Of a stretch of DNA of 64,000 bases, positions 22,801-33,230 are shown piece after piece; position 1 is the stretch's first letter, and each line of letters begins with the position of its first letter. Under the pieces are notes generated by a model. The model was not told where the DNA came from, searched no databases, and worked only from the letters and a program-made list of their open reading frames with translations. A program made the translations under genes and the position numbers. Origin of the DNA: Trichobilharzia szidati (taxonomy: Eukaryota > Platyhelminthes > Trematoda > Strigeidida > Schistosomatidae); the NCBI GenBank assembly GCA_944472155.2, contig OX235279.1:145164199-145228198 (forward strand). Direction: 5' to 3'.

Positions 22801-23489
22801 AAATTAGATATTTTCATTCACTACATGATTCCCCTGTCATAAAAGTAATCTGTTACACTTTACAAGGAGGCATGTTCTTTCTCAACCTGCATTATGGTGA
22901 ATATCAGAAATAGCATTTGCTATTTTTGCTATGGTTATCTGAAATGGAAATCAGAATTCTGTCCTTCATCCTTATGCATTAAATATTTCGAGCCGACAAT
23001 GCAGTCATAGCTGGTCTAATCTAGTGCATACAAGCATATATCAATATCATGCTTTACTAACTGCATTTCAAGAGAGATAAATTTAGCCTATAGTAGACAA
23101 TACAGTAAGAATTTCCGTCAACAGTGTAACGACCGAAATCGACTCGTTGTCGTCTAAACGCAGGAACACGATCTTTATATTCCACTCTATAGTCGTACAA
23201 ATCTTCCTTCAGTTACTCACAGTCACAGAACGCTTCAAAGACAGCAGAAAGACAGTTACTCGTCGTTCGATCAGTGTGTGACTCTTTTCAACTATAAAAT
23301 CATCGGTAACTCAACATTACATTGCCGTTAAGCAGCCGCACATTTGAGAGAACGTTTCATGTTAAACACAAGTACTGCAGAATAACATTAGTAAACAGAA
23401 ATTCAACTATGAGAAGCACCCGAGAATCCGGTAGGATGTTAACAGCAACAACACAGTGGCATCAAAACTGCTATCCACAAGATTAACAC
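19895..23489. repeat. Large inverted duplication, left arm, inner block
   Basis: About 3.6 kb matching the reverse complement of ~35,445-39,040, estimated by eye at high-eighties percent identity with small gaps. It breaks off abruptly near 23,489 (TGTTAATCTTGTGG on the minus strand). At its outer end it breaks inside the RTE palm region near DFDKAF, beyond which the two arms carry diverged RTE sequence. Except for that RTE stretch I recognise no known family inside. Confidence 0.85.
21438..21752 (-). pseudogene. ORF remnant inside the inverted duplication, function unknown
   Basis: A 104-codon frame on the minus strand. The segment CRHNIFSDGVIHFCAAVTYFGD has a close counterpart in the right arm (37,290-37,370: CHHSIFGDGVIRFCAAITYFGD), where flanking stops break the frame. 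I do not recognise the family. It may be a coding remnant of an unknown element or chance preservation. A further open frame of 63 codons follows at 21,200-21,391 in the same orientation. Confidence 0.3.
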
Positions 23490-24566
23490 AGCAACGCTTC
23501 TCGGCAAACTGTTCATGGTCAGAAATCATCTTCATTCACTCAAACAAATGTACATCGTAAAACAACACATTATCAGTGTATCGCAAGAGGCACCAAGAGA
23601 AGCATTTAAATTAGAGATTAAAAATGGACAAAGACAAATAATTAAGGATCAAATATCAGAACAATGATACATAACAGTCTAGGAAAAAACGGATAATAAT
23701 TACACAGTTAGTTGAAACATCCAAATGGGTATAAATATTGTGATTATATCGTTCAGGAGGGAGATTTCTTAAACAGTTTTTGCATTACGATAACATCTGA
23801 AGCTCATTGGCTTTTCCATGCAGAATCTAGAACAGTACAGTTACACTGAAAACACATTCACCTGATCAGCTGATAAATGCCTGCAGCCATATATGTTCAT
23901 ATCAACAATACTGATGTCGAAATTTCAAAAGCGTAACGACTTATCAACTGAATTTTCAGTGTTTCAAGGCTACAATGATACTTTCCTCAAGCCGTTGAAC
24001 TGATTCATCCAGTTCCCTTTTATCTGACTGAATCAAACGATCACGGTACTTTCCGTTTGCTAATATATACTTATATGTTTATTCACTGGATGTTTTTTTC
24101 ATTTTTACCTAGTAATTTACAGACTGTCATTTATTAAAAACTCAACCGATCGATAAACAGTCAACTTTTCCCATTGTTTATGTGTCTCTCTCCTTCTTCG
24201 AAGACAGAATACATTTCACTTTTCTAGTCTAGTTCAAGCGGAAATTTTATTCTTCTTTTTTTGAGTGAGTTTATAACCATTCTGTGATCGGCTTATAAGA
24301 AAAGAAAAGAAAAGAAAATTAATCCACTAAATCAACGCATTTTTGTTTGTTTCAGATTAATCATCTGCCTTGAATATATTTCCACTCTTTCAGTTGTCTG
24401 CTAATTTAGGCTCTAATGATGACACTACTGTTAATACTTTGAAATCAATTCATATGGAAAAAAAGACATAAACATAGTGATAAAGAAATAGGATATATGG
24501 TTTGTATTTCTTTCAGACACCAACTAGCTGATATCTTGCGTTTATGCGATATGCTTCTAGTGCATA
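23490..24566. other. No recognisable gene
   Basis: Nothing recognisable beyond the end of the inverted-duplication arm. Confidence 0.4.
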
Positions 24567-24767
24567 GAGGATTTCATCATGAGCTGACATCAGTTAGAGA
24601 ACCACTGGAAAACCTGAGAGTGCTAGACAGCTGTTTCATCCTAGTTCATACCCCTTCATCAGCACGCGACACCGGGGTTCGAACCCAGGACCTTCTGATT
24701 ACAAGGCGAGCTCGTAGAGCATTGAGCCGCTGGGACCCGATCCAATGGTCCTTGAATTCTAGCTTCG
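24567..24767 (-). mobile_element. Sm-alpha-like SINE, head-to-head member 1
   Basis: Minus strand: tRNA-like head (GCGGCTCAATGCTCTACGAG, B-box GGGTTCGAACCC), hammerhead-like GTGCTGATGAAGGGG...TAGGATGAAACAGCTGTC, and the shared 3' region ending near GATGAAATCCTC. It abuts the plus-strand copy at 24,768. Confidence 0.8.
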
Positions 24768-24960
24768 GCAGAAGTGGTCTATGAGCTCGCCTTGTAACCA
24801 GAAGGTCCTGGGTTCGAGCCCCGGTAGGTGCGTACTGATGAAGAGTCCCAAACTAGGACGAAACAGCTGTCCAGTACTCTCAGGTTTTCCAGTGGTTCTG
24901 TAACGGATGTCAGCTCAGAATGAAATCCTTCATGCAATCAAACAAAATCCCTACAAAACC
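24768..24960 (+). mobile_element. Sm-alpha-like SINE, head-to-head member 2
   Basis: Begins GGCAGAAGT, then skips ~50 bases of the family head to GGTCTATGAGCTCGCC. It has B-box GGGTTCGAGCC and the hammerhead-like CTGATGA...GTCC...GGAC-GAAAC at 24,835-24,864. Together with member 1 it forms an imperfect palindrome of roughly 150-200 bases per arm with almost no spacer. Confidence 0.8.
24835..24864 (+). ncRNA. Hammerhead-like core in Sm-alpha SINE
   Basis: CTGATGA, stem II GTCC/GGAC around CAAACTA, then GAAAC. Three extra bases (AGA) sit between the core and stem II, which may impair it. Confidence 0.45.
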
Positions 24961-26139
24961 AATACTTTACATACTTCTAGTGTCATTTATATGGATTTAA
25001 TTCTCCCACAAAACTTGCGAACACGATAACGAATCATTATTGTTGAGGAATATCATCTGTTTTGATGATGGCTTGCAGTGGAATACAGGATACGCCTTTT
25101 GTACTGTTTTGTACTTGTCAACTGGATGCACCTAAATGCTAGTAAGTAAAGACGTTCATATTGAGACTCGGACTTAGCACTCTTAGTTTTGGACGCGAAA
25201 GAATTATTCACTTAGCTAATTAGTCACTGCATTCACCCTTTGTGCAAAAAGTATCAGTTGTTGTTTACTGAAATTACTTTGAATACATCGCCGCTTGGCT
25301 ACACTAGACCCAATTCGCCTGGTCTGTTTGGACAAATGAAAATAATACTAATTCAGCTTCTGCTGTGGAGGGAAAGACATAGGTTGTTCTGTCCTTCCCC
25401 TTTCAAAACGTTATAGAGAAGGTTACTTGGAAGGGCTACAAAGAGATGTGAGCGGCTCATTCAGAAGCGCTACATTCAAACACCCCATCAGCATCTGTTG
25501 CAACATCTGAATTGACTGATTATTCACAGCAATTTACAAAATAGACACAAATACACCAAAACTGCTGTGCTTTTGACTTTCCTGTACTACTAATAGTTTA
25601 ATCTGTGCACCTACCATAAACCACTTCTTGTTTGGATCCTTTGTGCTCAGATCTCTTTTCAAGGATACATAAGTCAGCAAAGAGACCTCTTTTCGTAAAT
25701 TTTTTTTTCATTCACTTCATGTTGTTTCCACCTTCGGTTTGAAAATATTATTTCAATCTGTTCTTGTGGTTGTCTCAATCACATCTGTTTCTGGTACAAA
25801 AAAAATTATTTTACATGTGGGACACAACTAAATTCGTAGTCCTGTATTATTGCAGCTGCTTTTGCCTTTCTAATAAATAATGATCTCTCAACAAACTTAC
25901 TAATTTTTATATCAAGTTGAAAATTATTATTAACTCATTTAAAGCTCACCTTCTTTGCTTTATCGAATCAGTTAATAAGTGTAACTATGCTAATTTGTGT
26001 ACATAAACTGAAATTGTATAGCTTTTGAGGGTGAAATCACTTAAATGACAGGTTTCGTATCTGAACTTCCTTTCTTTTAAGTGTGTTTTTCACGAGTAAC
26101 ATTTTCAACAAAATTATTACAGTATCCAGATGTATGACG
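24961..26139. other. No recognisable gene
   Basis: Nothing recognisable. Confidence 0.4.
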
Positions 26140-26157
26140 ATATATATATATATATAT
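26140..26157. repeat. (TA)n microsatellite
   Basis: Nine TA units. Confidence 0.85.
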
Positions 26158-26291
26158 GCGTCAAGCTACAGATAAAGAAGTTCCATGCTATATTTATCAT
26201 GCCAAGTACCAAAGTGAGTATTTTATAGTAGCTAAATCAGTATTAATTCACTGTGGGCGGTACAACTGAAGAAATAGGACTGTTCAAAGTT

Positions 26292-26310
26292 TATATATAT
26301 ATATATATAT
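26292..26310. repeat. (TA)n microsatellite
   Basis: About nine TA units. Confidence 0.85.
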
Positions 26311-26427
26311 TACATTCTCCCAACTGTTTCCAGTACTCACCCAACGCATATCCGGCTAACTGTTTATTCTGTAATAAAAGAGAACAAATAAATAACATCT
26401 GTTAATTAAAGAATTAATTAGTCGGTG

Positions 26428-26447
26428 AATTAATTAATTAATTAATT
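26428..26447. repeat. (AATT)n microsatellite
   Basis: Five tandem AATT units. A related run sits just upstream at 26,402-26,420, and together they could form a hairpin. Confidence 0.8.
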
Positions 26448-27076
26448 CTTTTTATTTAGTTATTTGTCTCCCACCTTTAGAATTAGAAGTCTAATAAGCT
26501 GAAACAGATTACTAATGACAATCCAAAACTGTTAGGCTTGGTAGTTAAGTGATAAGTTTAACATATGCTGACATCCTTTTTTCGTTGTTTTTTGTTGTTG
26601 TTGTTTTGAATTACTGTATTTAAAAAACAGATTTTAATGCAATCTGACATGAATTTCGAGGGAAAACTTTATTTATTACTGTGTGAAAAACAACAAGCTA
26701 GTTATAAATCATTTAACAGTACTCCGTAGAGTAAGTGTTATTTACGACATTAAAACAAAAGTTATAAATTTTAATATAATATATATGATAACTAATCTGC
26801 AGCTTAAAAAGATTTTAATCAGTCCCAGTATTTCATATGGTCGAGGTCCAAACACTTCGGTATACATGGAGCAAGTGAACCAGTTGAATATTAAGCTTTC
26901 TGCTGCAAAACATGTGCCTAATGCTGAGGTCGGCTGTCTATACATGACACTGCTTGGTTCATAGTTTTCCCCGTGCCAATTAAAAACACTGGCAAGGCTC
27001 CTTTAAAGACTATTTAATCACCATAAACAAGTGAGAAACACTGGAAATTCTTCAGCAATAAGCTAATTAGAAATCC
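26448..27076. other. No recognisable gene
   Basis: A 93-codon frame at 26,683-26,964 has no recognisable domain and is paralleled by a 67-codon antisense frame. Nothing else is seen. Confidence 0.4.
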
Positions 27077-28015
27077 TATTCTTTTAACGAAATTCCGCGT
27101 ATTCTATAGAAGAATTTGAGGTTGGTTTGTGGATTAGCTTGGTGTCCACATCCGATGAGGTGTCACATGATAGAGCTGCAACGAGGGGATCTTTATTCTC
27201 CTTTTTAAAACCATGATTGTGGCTAAATGTTCGATCATACGAGTGGATAGCAAACATTGGGTACTTCTGACATACCTAGCTCCACACGAGCAGGTGGATT
27301 GATGATAGATACACATTGATGAGGCCAGTAGTGGTAGCCAATCCTTCACTGTCATGAGAATTATTGGTTTTGTGGAGAAAGTTGGTGGAAATTCAGCCAC
27401 GAAGAAAGTTTTCTTCAATGAACAGGTCGGGTGGTTTCTCAGTATTTCTGCCAATGAGTAGTCTCTATTGAATTGTAAATTCAAGTGGAGAAGTGTTTTA
27501 GGAGCAGAAGGTGTGTGTGGGCGATTTCAGTGTTTCGTGCCTCATGGATTTTGTGATGAAACATTCTGGGTAACCAGTTTCAAGGAGAAAATTGTTTTCG
27601 GTGTTCAACTCCTCTTCCATAGTGTCAGGATTGCAAATGCTGCGGATTCTGAATGTATCAGGTTTCGTTTTGTATGTAGTGTCACCCAACTAAGAAAGTT
27701 AGTAAGTTGTTCGTTCCATGTTGGCCTTCTGTGGGTGGAGTTTTGTTGGTTGGATGTCCAGAAAAGATATTTTTGAACCGCACTCCAGCTCTACTGTGAA
27801 GCGGATTGCAGAGTGGCGTCTGTTGGCAAAAAATCCAGAATTTCTTCCAAATTCTCTTTATTATCGGAGATTATAAAAGTATTATTCACGTATCTCCTGT
27901 GAAACCGAAAGCTGTCAATCATTTGCGTTAGGTATGCGTCCTCAAGTTTTGACATGAAGCAAGTAACGGGCGTGTTGGTGAACTCACAGCAGCAGGTAGA
28001 TATAACTGGACTTTA
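27077..28015 (-). mobile_element. Penelope-like element fragment: RT palm to GIY-YIG
   Basis: The minus strand runs from NTPVTCFMSKLEDAYLTQ through RRYVNNTFIISDNKENLEE, the catalytic YVDD region with both aspartates changed to asparagine. It continues through FLPTDATLQS and NLQFNRDYSLAEILRNHP to the GIY-YIG core CSCGARYVRSTQCLLSTRMIEHL. At least two frame changes are present. Loss of YVDD makes this RT dead. It is a close relative of 5551-6165. PLE order (RT then GIY-YIG) is preserved. Confidence 0.85.
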
Positions 28016-28307
28016 ACAACGCTTGCAATTATCTCGTATATTTTCAGCAACTGGTTTTGACACCCAGTGTCGTTTATCTTTCAAATTCAGTGTAAACCAG
28101 TGATTATCACATTACTGTTCGACGTAACCAGTGAATTATGAATAGAACTTAGCACACAGTTAGTTCAGCGAAGTGGACTAAATATTCATGAGTGGTTAAA
28201 ACGGACAGGAAAAGTTACCAAAGTATGACAAATTATCATAATTACATAAAGTCTTACAAAATTCTCTTGAGACAGAGAGGGAGAGAGAGAGAAGATAATG
28301 GCAGCAA

Positions 28308-28320
28308 AGCAATATTCAGT
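28308..28320. repeat. Target-site duplication of LINE/SINE chimera, left copy
   Basis: AGCAATATTCAGT, identical to 28,616-28,628. Confidence 0.85.
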
Positions 28321-28615
28321 TTTTTATTCCTTCACGTTCCCCAGTGGAACATACGGCTTCAAGCTAGAGGCTTGAAGTTTCTGTAGCAGTATTTATTTTT
28401 ACAGGACGAGGTTGCTAGCTTCATGCCCAACCTTTCCTCTTCGCTAGCTTCTTAGTTCTGGCTTAGCGAGGCAAAGGAGTGCGCCGGTTGGGGATCAAAC
28501 CCGGTACCATGTGCATGGTTGGCGAGCGTCCTAACCGCTATGCCACCGACGCACTCCTAACCATCTCAACCGGTGTAACTTCACAGTCTCGTCGATTGGT
28601 TTCCCCTCCTTCATT
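28321..28615 (-). mobile_element. Chimeric retroelement: RTE-type fragment fused to tRNA-headed SINE
   Basis: On the minus strand, 28,615-28,557 is ~59 bases of the second RTE-type family (same region as 44,998-45,060, encoding the E-T-N-R-R-D-C-E-V-T stretch). It joins directly to a full SINE (28,556-28,321) with tRNA-like head, body and the AACGTGAAGGAAT tail. The exact 13-bp duplication lies outside the whole 295-bp unit and not at the SINE edge, so both parts were inserted in one event. Template switching during reverse transcription, or mobilisation of a read-through transcript, would give this. Confidence 0.8.
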
Positions 28616-28628
28616 AGCAATATTCAGT
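28616..28628. repeat. Target-site duplication of LINE/SINE chimera, right copy
   Basis: AGCAATATTCAGT, identical to 28,308-28,320. Confidence 0.85.
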
Positions 28629-29423
28629 GGCAGATAAATATAAAAAATTCATAAGCCACTGAAACAGATTACTAAACAAAATATCTGAAGTTATATATAG
28701 ATAGGTCCGGATAGCAAAGACTGCGTATGGCTGACGTAACTGGCTGATCAGAACATTTGGTGTTTAATAAGTGATAGTGTAACTACATTGAAATGAATAT
28801 TAATATATGTTTACAAAAATATAATATAACCACTATGGGAAACCAGAAACTTGTAACTATGACGGGAAAAGTTGGACTACGATATTGATATTGTAGACAT
28901 TCCCTAGTGGTAGCACAAAAGGTAATTCACAAGACGCCTATCCGATATCTCGCTCAAAGTTCCTACTTCCATTGATTCACAGGCATTTATAAAAGTGTAA
29001 TGCAAAAGGCAAAGATGTGTATTCTCTATATGCAGAATCAGATGGAACCATCGTTTGTTTTGTAGGTTTCCCTTCAGCTGCATTCAGCTTAAAGGAGGAA
29101 GTATTAAATTTATGTACTGAACAACTTTAACATATCTGCAAATGCTACACAACATCACTTGACAGGAGACTTCAAACTGAATAAGCAGTGTTACGAAACT
29201 GCATCCATATAGCTTATAGATAGAAAGTTCAAGTTTAAACAAAAGAGGAGTAGTATCAGTCTTTCCTTACCATAGAAATTGTATGTTTTTGTTCTATCTT
29301 TCATTTGATAACGTAATCTTTGGCTCCAACCTATACTCCCTTCCTTGTGGTGTAACTTTACCTCTTATCCTGATGCTGTGATCTGAACTGAATTCACCAC
29401 ATTGTTACTCAGCCTATGGAATA
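28629..29423. other. No recognisable gene
   Basis: Nothing recognisable. Confidence 0.4.
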
Positions 29424-30658
29424 ATGCTCTTGTCCTCGCCAAGTAAAATACTAGAGATAATGAAAGGTGCACTGGATAAAGAACTCCGCCAGCTCCACCG
29501 GAACAAGCTGCATTCAGGAAAGGCAAATAATATGTTGATCAGATTGCGACTCCACGCATCTTCATCACAAAGCACAGAATTGCAGTCAACTCTCTACCTT
29601 AACTTCATCGACTTCGAGAAGCCATTCGAATTCATTCATGCTCGACGATATTCCTAATTGTGCTAGACTGGACTATGCGTCAGACTGTGCACTGCGAGGG
29701 AGGAGACACGAATACGCTGCTCTGATCTATAAGAAGTCTCTAGAAGATTTGGATTTCGCATGTGGATGATTTATGTCTAATGTCACACAAACTCGAAGAC
29801 TTGCAGGCGAAAACTAAAAAACTGGCAGAATAGGGTAGTGGCGAATACAGAACTCCAGATGAACACAGAGAAGATGGAAGTGATGAAAATAACCTACGAA
29901 TCATCCAACCAACAACAACAACAACAACCAGCACCATTCACCATCAACGAGAGATATTTAACTAAGGGTTCTTCTTGCCTTCACTTATCTAGGAAGCACG
30001 GTTTCAACCACAGGCAGTTTGCAAAGATGAAGATGTTAAAGGCAGCCAGAATCAGAAAGGCAATATACGCCTTTATCAACCTGAAACCGGTTTGGAAATC
30101 TTCCCCACTCCGCCTCAGCATAAACAATGAGATTCAAATTTTCAATACAAATGTCAGTGAATTCAGCCAGTGAATTCTTCTGTAGGGGTCAGAAACTTAG
30201 CCAGCGTGTCAGTCACGAGAAGCACTTCCAACACACCACTGCAGACTTTCATCAACAGCCACCCACTTCACTGGCTCCATACTGAAGACCAAATGGTCAA
30301 CCGGTCAGCCAGAAACAATTACCAACAAGAAACTCTGGCCGGGAACAAACCAACAAGCAACAACCGAAGCCCAACAAATATATAGGAGAGAATGAGGAAT
30401 GATAGGGCATACATTGATGAGGCCATCGAATGACATTGCACGCAATGCAGGCTGTCGCTCAAGTGAAATCCCAATGGGAAGCATGGAGTTGGTTGTCGGT
30501 GGGATGGTGACATGGAGGAGATGGTGTGAGGAGTAGGAGGTGAGAAACTGTTGGCGATTGTGGACCCATGTGAAGAGGACAGCAGAAAATATGAGAAAGC
30601 GGAGATGTGTTGTTGAAACCCCATGTCCCATATAGAACCCAATGGAATAATATTAATA
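29424..30658 (+). mobile_element. RTE-type LINE (SR2-like), truncated copy
   Basis: The plus strand encodes in order MKGALDKELRQ (start of RT), LNFIDFEKPFEF (palm motif A), a decayed SLEDLDFA/DDLCLMSHKLEDLQAKT region near 29,740-29,810, TEKMEVMKITYESSNQQQQQ, a linker, and NLKPVWKSSPLRLSINNEIQIFNTNV. It continues to the 3' block and an AATAATATTAATAAA end at 30,658. Several frameshifts split the protein, and the RT between motifs A and C is shortened. Confidence 0.85.
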
Positions 30659-30674
30659 AAATGTTATTCTGCAC

Positions 30675-30899
30675 GAGGTGCGTCGGTGGCATAGCGGTTA
30701 GGACGCTCGCCGGACATGCACATGGTCCGGTGTCTGATCCCCGGCCGACGCACTGTTTTATTTCGCTAAGCCAGAAATAATGTTGGTGAAGAGGAAAGGT
30801 TGGGCATGAGGCTATCAACCTCATCCTGTGAAATAAACACTGCCACAGAAACTTCAAGCCACTAGTTTGAAGCCCTATGTTCCACGTGAAGGAAAAAAA
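30675..30899 (+). mobile_element. tRNA-headed SINE with RTE-like tail
   Basis: The head 30,680-30,750 has acceptor halves GCGTCGG and CCGACGC that pair over 7 bp, A-box-like GGCATAGCGGTTAGG and a B-box with one change. Body and tail follow, the tail reading GAAGCCCTATGTTCCAC. The flanks share ATTCTGCAC (30,666-30,674 and 30,900-30,908), a 9-base target duplication. It inserted just downstream of an RTE 3' end. Confidence 0.85.
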
Positions 30900-30908
30900 A
30901 TTCTGCAC

Positions 30909-31458
30909 AAACTTTTGATATCGCTTTATTCAAATTCATAAAGGGGAATAGGTGGATGATGGATCTCCTTTCAGATCTCCTAATTCATTCAAACGTGTAA
31001 GTTGCATTAAATGTTTGTAAACAGTGATATGCATGGAGTATATAGCAGTGTACATTCCATTATGGTTCGCCAAGAAGATGTTCATTAATAAGTGATGCAA
31101 AGGATTGTCTATGAATGGATGGCACAATACATCTTTGACGTATCTCTGTAGAAGGCATCTATACCCTTAGACTGACACACAGAGAAGATTATTATGCTGA
31201 TAAATTGTGCCTACGGTTTCATGAAGAAATGTTTTAGAGAATAAGGAGACTAAATGGAACAACAGCATGTTCTTAAAAGCGTCAAAAGAACTTACTTTAC
31301 TTTTTCGGCAGTCAGCAAGAATCTTCTCGGTTGAATGAAGTTAGCAGTCAAAATATTATGCTTGTAAGGCAGATGAAACATGGTGGATTTTAGATGATTT
31401 AACGAAGAACCATCTTTTAGAATTTATTTCATAATCTTTACAGTTATTTAGCTAAATT
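30909..31458. other. No recognisable gene
   Basis: Nothing recognisable. Confidence 0.4.
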
Positions 31459-31472
31459 CTAATAAGTATGAA

Positions 31473-31704
31473 GGTGCGTCGGTGGCACAGTGGCTAGTAC
31501 GCTCGCCGACCATGCATATGGTCCGGGGTTCGATTCCCGGTCGACGCACTCCTTTACGTCGCTAAACCAGAAATAATCCTGGTAAAGGGGAAAGGTTGGG
31601 CATGAGGCTAGAAACCCCAGCCTGTAAAAATAAACATTGCTACAAATACTTCAAGTCACTAGCTTGAAGTCCTATGTTCCACTGGGAACGTGAAGGAAAA
31701 AAAA
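31473..31704 (+). mobile_element. tRNA-headed SINE, young copy with 14-bp target duplication
   Basis: A 232-bp unit: tRNA-like head (A-box GGCACAGTGGCTAG, B-box GGGTTCGATTCCC), body around GCTAAACCAGAAATAATCCT, and a tail sharing CTATGTTCCACTGGGAACGT with the RTE 3' end before an A-rich end. CTAATAAGTATGAA occurs exactly at 31,459-31,472 and 31,705-31,718. The exact long duplication and A-rich end mark target-primed retrotransposition and define the family's ends. Confidence 0.95.
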
Positions 31705-31754
31705 CTAATAAGTATGAACACGGTATGTCGGTTAGAGAACCGTAGACTTTGGAA

Positions 31755-31945
31755 TTCTTAGACCATTGAGTTGGTTCCCGGTGGCTGAATGATCTACGAG
31801 CTTACCATGTAGTCGGAAGGTCCTGGGTTCGGACCCTGGTGTACGAGTATTGCCCGTGAGTCCTAAACTAGGATAAGATAACTGACGGATACTCCCCGGT
31901 TTTAAATGATTCTCTAGCTGACACGATTAAACCAGAAATAAATCC
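31755..31945 (+). mobile_element. Sm-alpha-like SINE
   Basis: GGTGGCTGAATGATCTACGAG head, GGGTTCGGACCC B-box, then a decayed hammerhead-like part (CGTGAGTCCTAAACTAGGATAAGA). The 3' region ends near CTAGCTGACACG. It stands directly after the tRNA-headed SINE. Confidence 0.7.
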
Positions 31946-32020
31946 AATTTCTACAAACTAACTCTTGTAAATTTTATTAGTCAATTGGATATTTGATAGT
32001 GTGGAATATTCTCATATTAT

Positions 32021-32255
32021 GGATAAAAAGTCAATCTGAACGAAGAATATTCTTTTCAATAATTTCTCTTCAGATTTTTATAATTATAAAATATAATATT
32101 TGTTGTCGTTACAATAAAGGCCAGTTATGCGGTGGATACATTTTTTAACGTAGATTAACAGATTAGTTGTGGGGTGTCAAAATAAATAGTCGTATTTGTG
32201 TGACAAACGTGCTAGACTGAAATCGACTACAAAATATTGTAAAACGGGAGACAAT
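32021..32255. repeat. Inverted repeat, left arm
   Basis: Pairs with 32,982-33,230 as reverse complement, with few mismatches. The main difference is an ~18-base local duplication in the right arm near the CAATAAAGG stretch. The inner edge coincides with the (AAT)n tail of a CR1 3' end. Confidence 0.9.
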
Positions 32256-32345
32256 AATAATAATAATTTGCTTTATTCCAAAACAGTACTTGTGATACAG
32301 AATGGAATTCTCAGCATTTTTACTACAGTATTGCATCCAGTTAGT
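32252..32345 (-). mobile_element. CR1-type LINE 3' terminus
   Basis: Begins (on plus) with (AAT)n, then TTTATTCCA..ACAG and GGAATTCTCAGC, matching the 3' end of the CR1 copy at 7393-7470. Only the last ~90 bases are recognisable. Confidence 0.65.
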
Positions 32346-32499
32346 GCATTATCAATAAATAAAATTCCACTTAGATTGAGGAAATCTCAGTTCATTATGA
32401 CAACAACATATTGGCATGTCCGTAGCAAAGCCAAAATTGAACAGTGTTTGAAGGTGTTAGAAAAGTAGGTGCTGTCATATTTACTGGCGTAAGCGAGAG

Positions 32500-32572
32500 A
32501 AAGAAACAAAGCAGCACATAATGGAAAAAAAGAGAGAAAAAAGAGAGAGAAAAAGAAAAGAAAGAAAGAAAA
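32500..32572. repeat. Purine-rich low-complexity tract
   Basis: Mostly A and G on the plus strand (AGAGAGAAAAAG-type). It lies in the spacer of the 32.0-33.2 kb inverted repeat. Confidence 0.85.
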
Positions 32573-32981
32573 TGTACCTATAAATGACATGAGTTAGAAA
32601 GACGAGGTCGAATAAAAGTAGCATTAATAATAATATTTGTAATGATAAGCAAAGAAAAAAACAACCAAGAGGGTTGAGGGGATGGAGCACTCATAATTTA
32701 TGTCCTTCATGCAAACATTCTCTCAATACTATCGAATTTTTCATTTATGCTATCCCGAAATATTATTATTCATGATATTATCTCTTTTCTCAATATATGC
32801 CTCCAACTGTTTCATTTCACATATTCGTTATCTCATTATGAACCTCTCATTGCAGTCTTACTATCTCCTGTTTAACACAGACCACTTTGTATTAGTCACT
32901 CACCTGACACCTTTTATAACCTTGAACTGACTTGTCAATTTTCCTACCCCACACTCTACAAATCTATTATGATTAATCACC

Positions 32982-33230
32982 ATTGTCTCCCGTTTTACAA
33001 TATTTTGTGATCGATTTCAGCCTAGCACGTTTGTCACACAAATACGACTATTTATTTTGACATCCCATAACTATTCTGTTATTCTACGTTAAAAATTGTA
33101 TCCACCGCATAACTGGCCTTTATTGTAACGACAACAAACCTTTATTATAACAAATACTATATTTTATGATTATAAAAACCTGAAGAGAAATTATTGGAAA
33201 GAATATTCTTCGTTCAGATTGACTTTTAAC
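32982..33230. repeat. Inverted repeat, right arm
   Basis: Reverse complement of 32,021-32,255. See the left arm. The spacer between the arms is ~726 bases. Confidence 0.9.

Noticed and set aside
24660..24800. tRNA genes in the Sm-alpha copies
   Set aside because: A- and B-box sequences are present but the cloverleaf is incomplete, and each copy continues into the hammerhead-like and 3' parts of the SINE.
30680..30752. Functional tRNA genes at the tRNA-like heads (also 2345, 12,750, 28,490, 31,476, 42,590)
   Set aside because: Each head except the one at 2345 is followed by the same body and RTE-like (or CR1-like) tail, some with target duplications. T-arm pairing is imperfect and copies vary. 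They are SINE heads, not tRNA genes.
30459..30908. 149-codon minus frame as a gene
   Set aside because: Antisense to the RTE 3' end and the SINE behind it. It exists only because both repeats are open on that strand.
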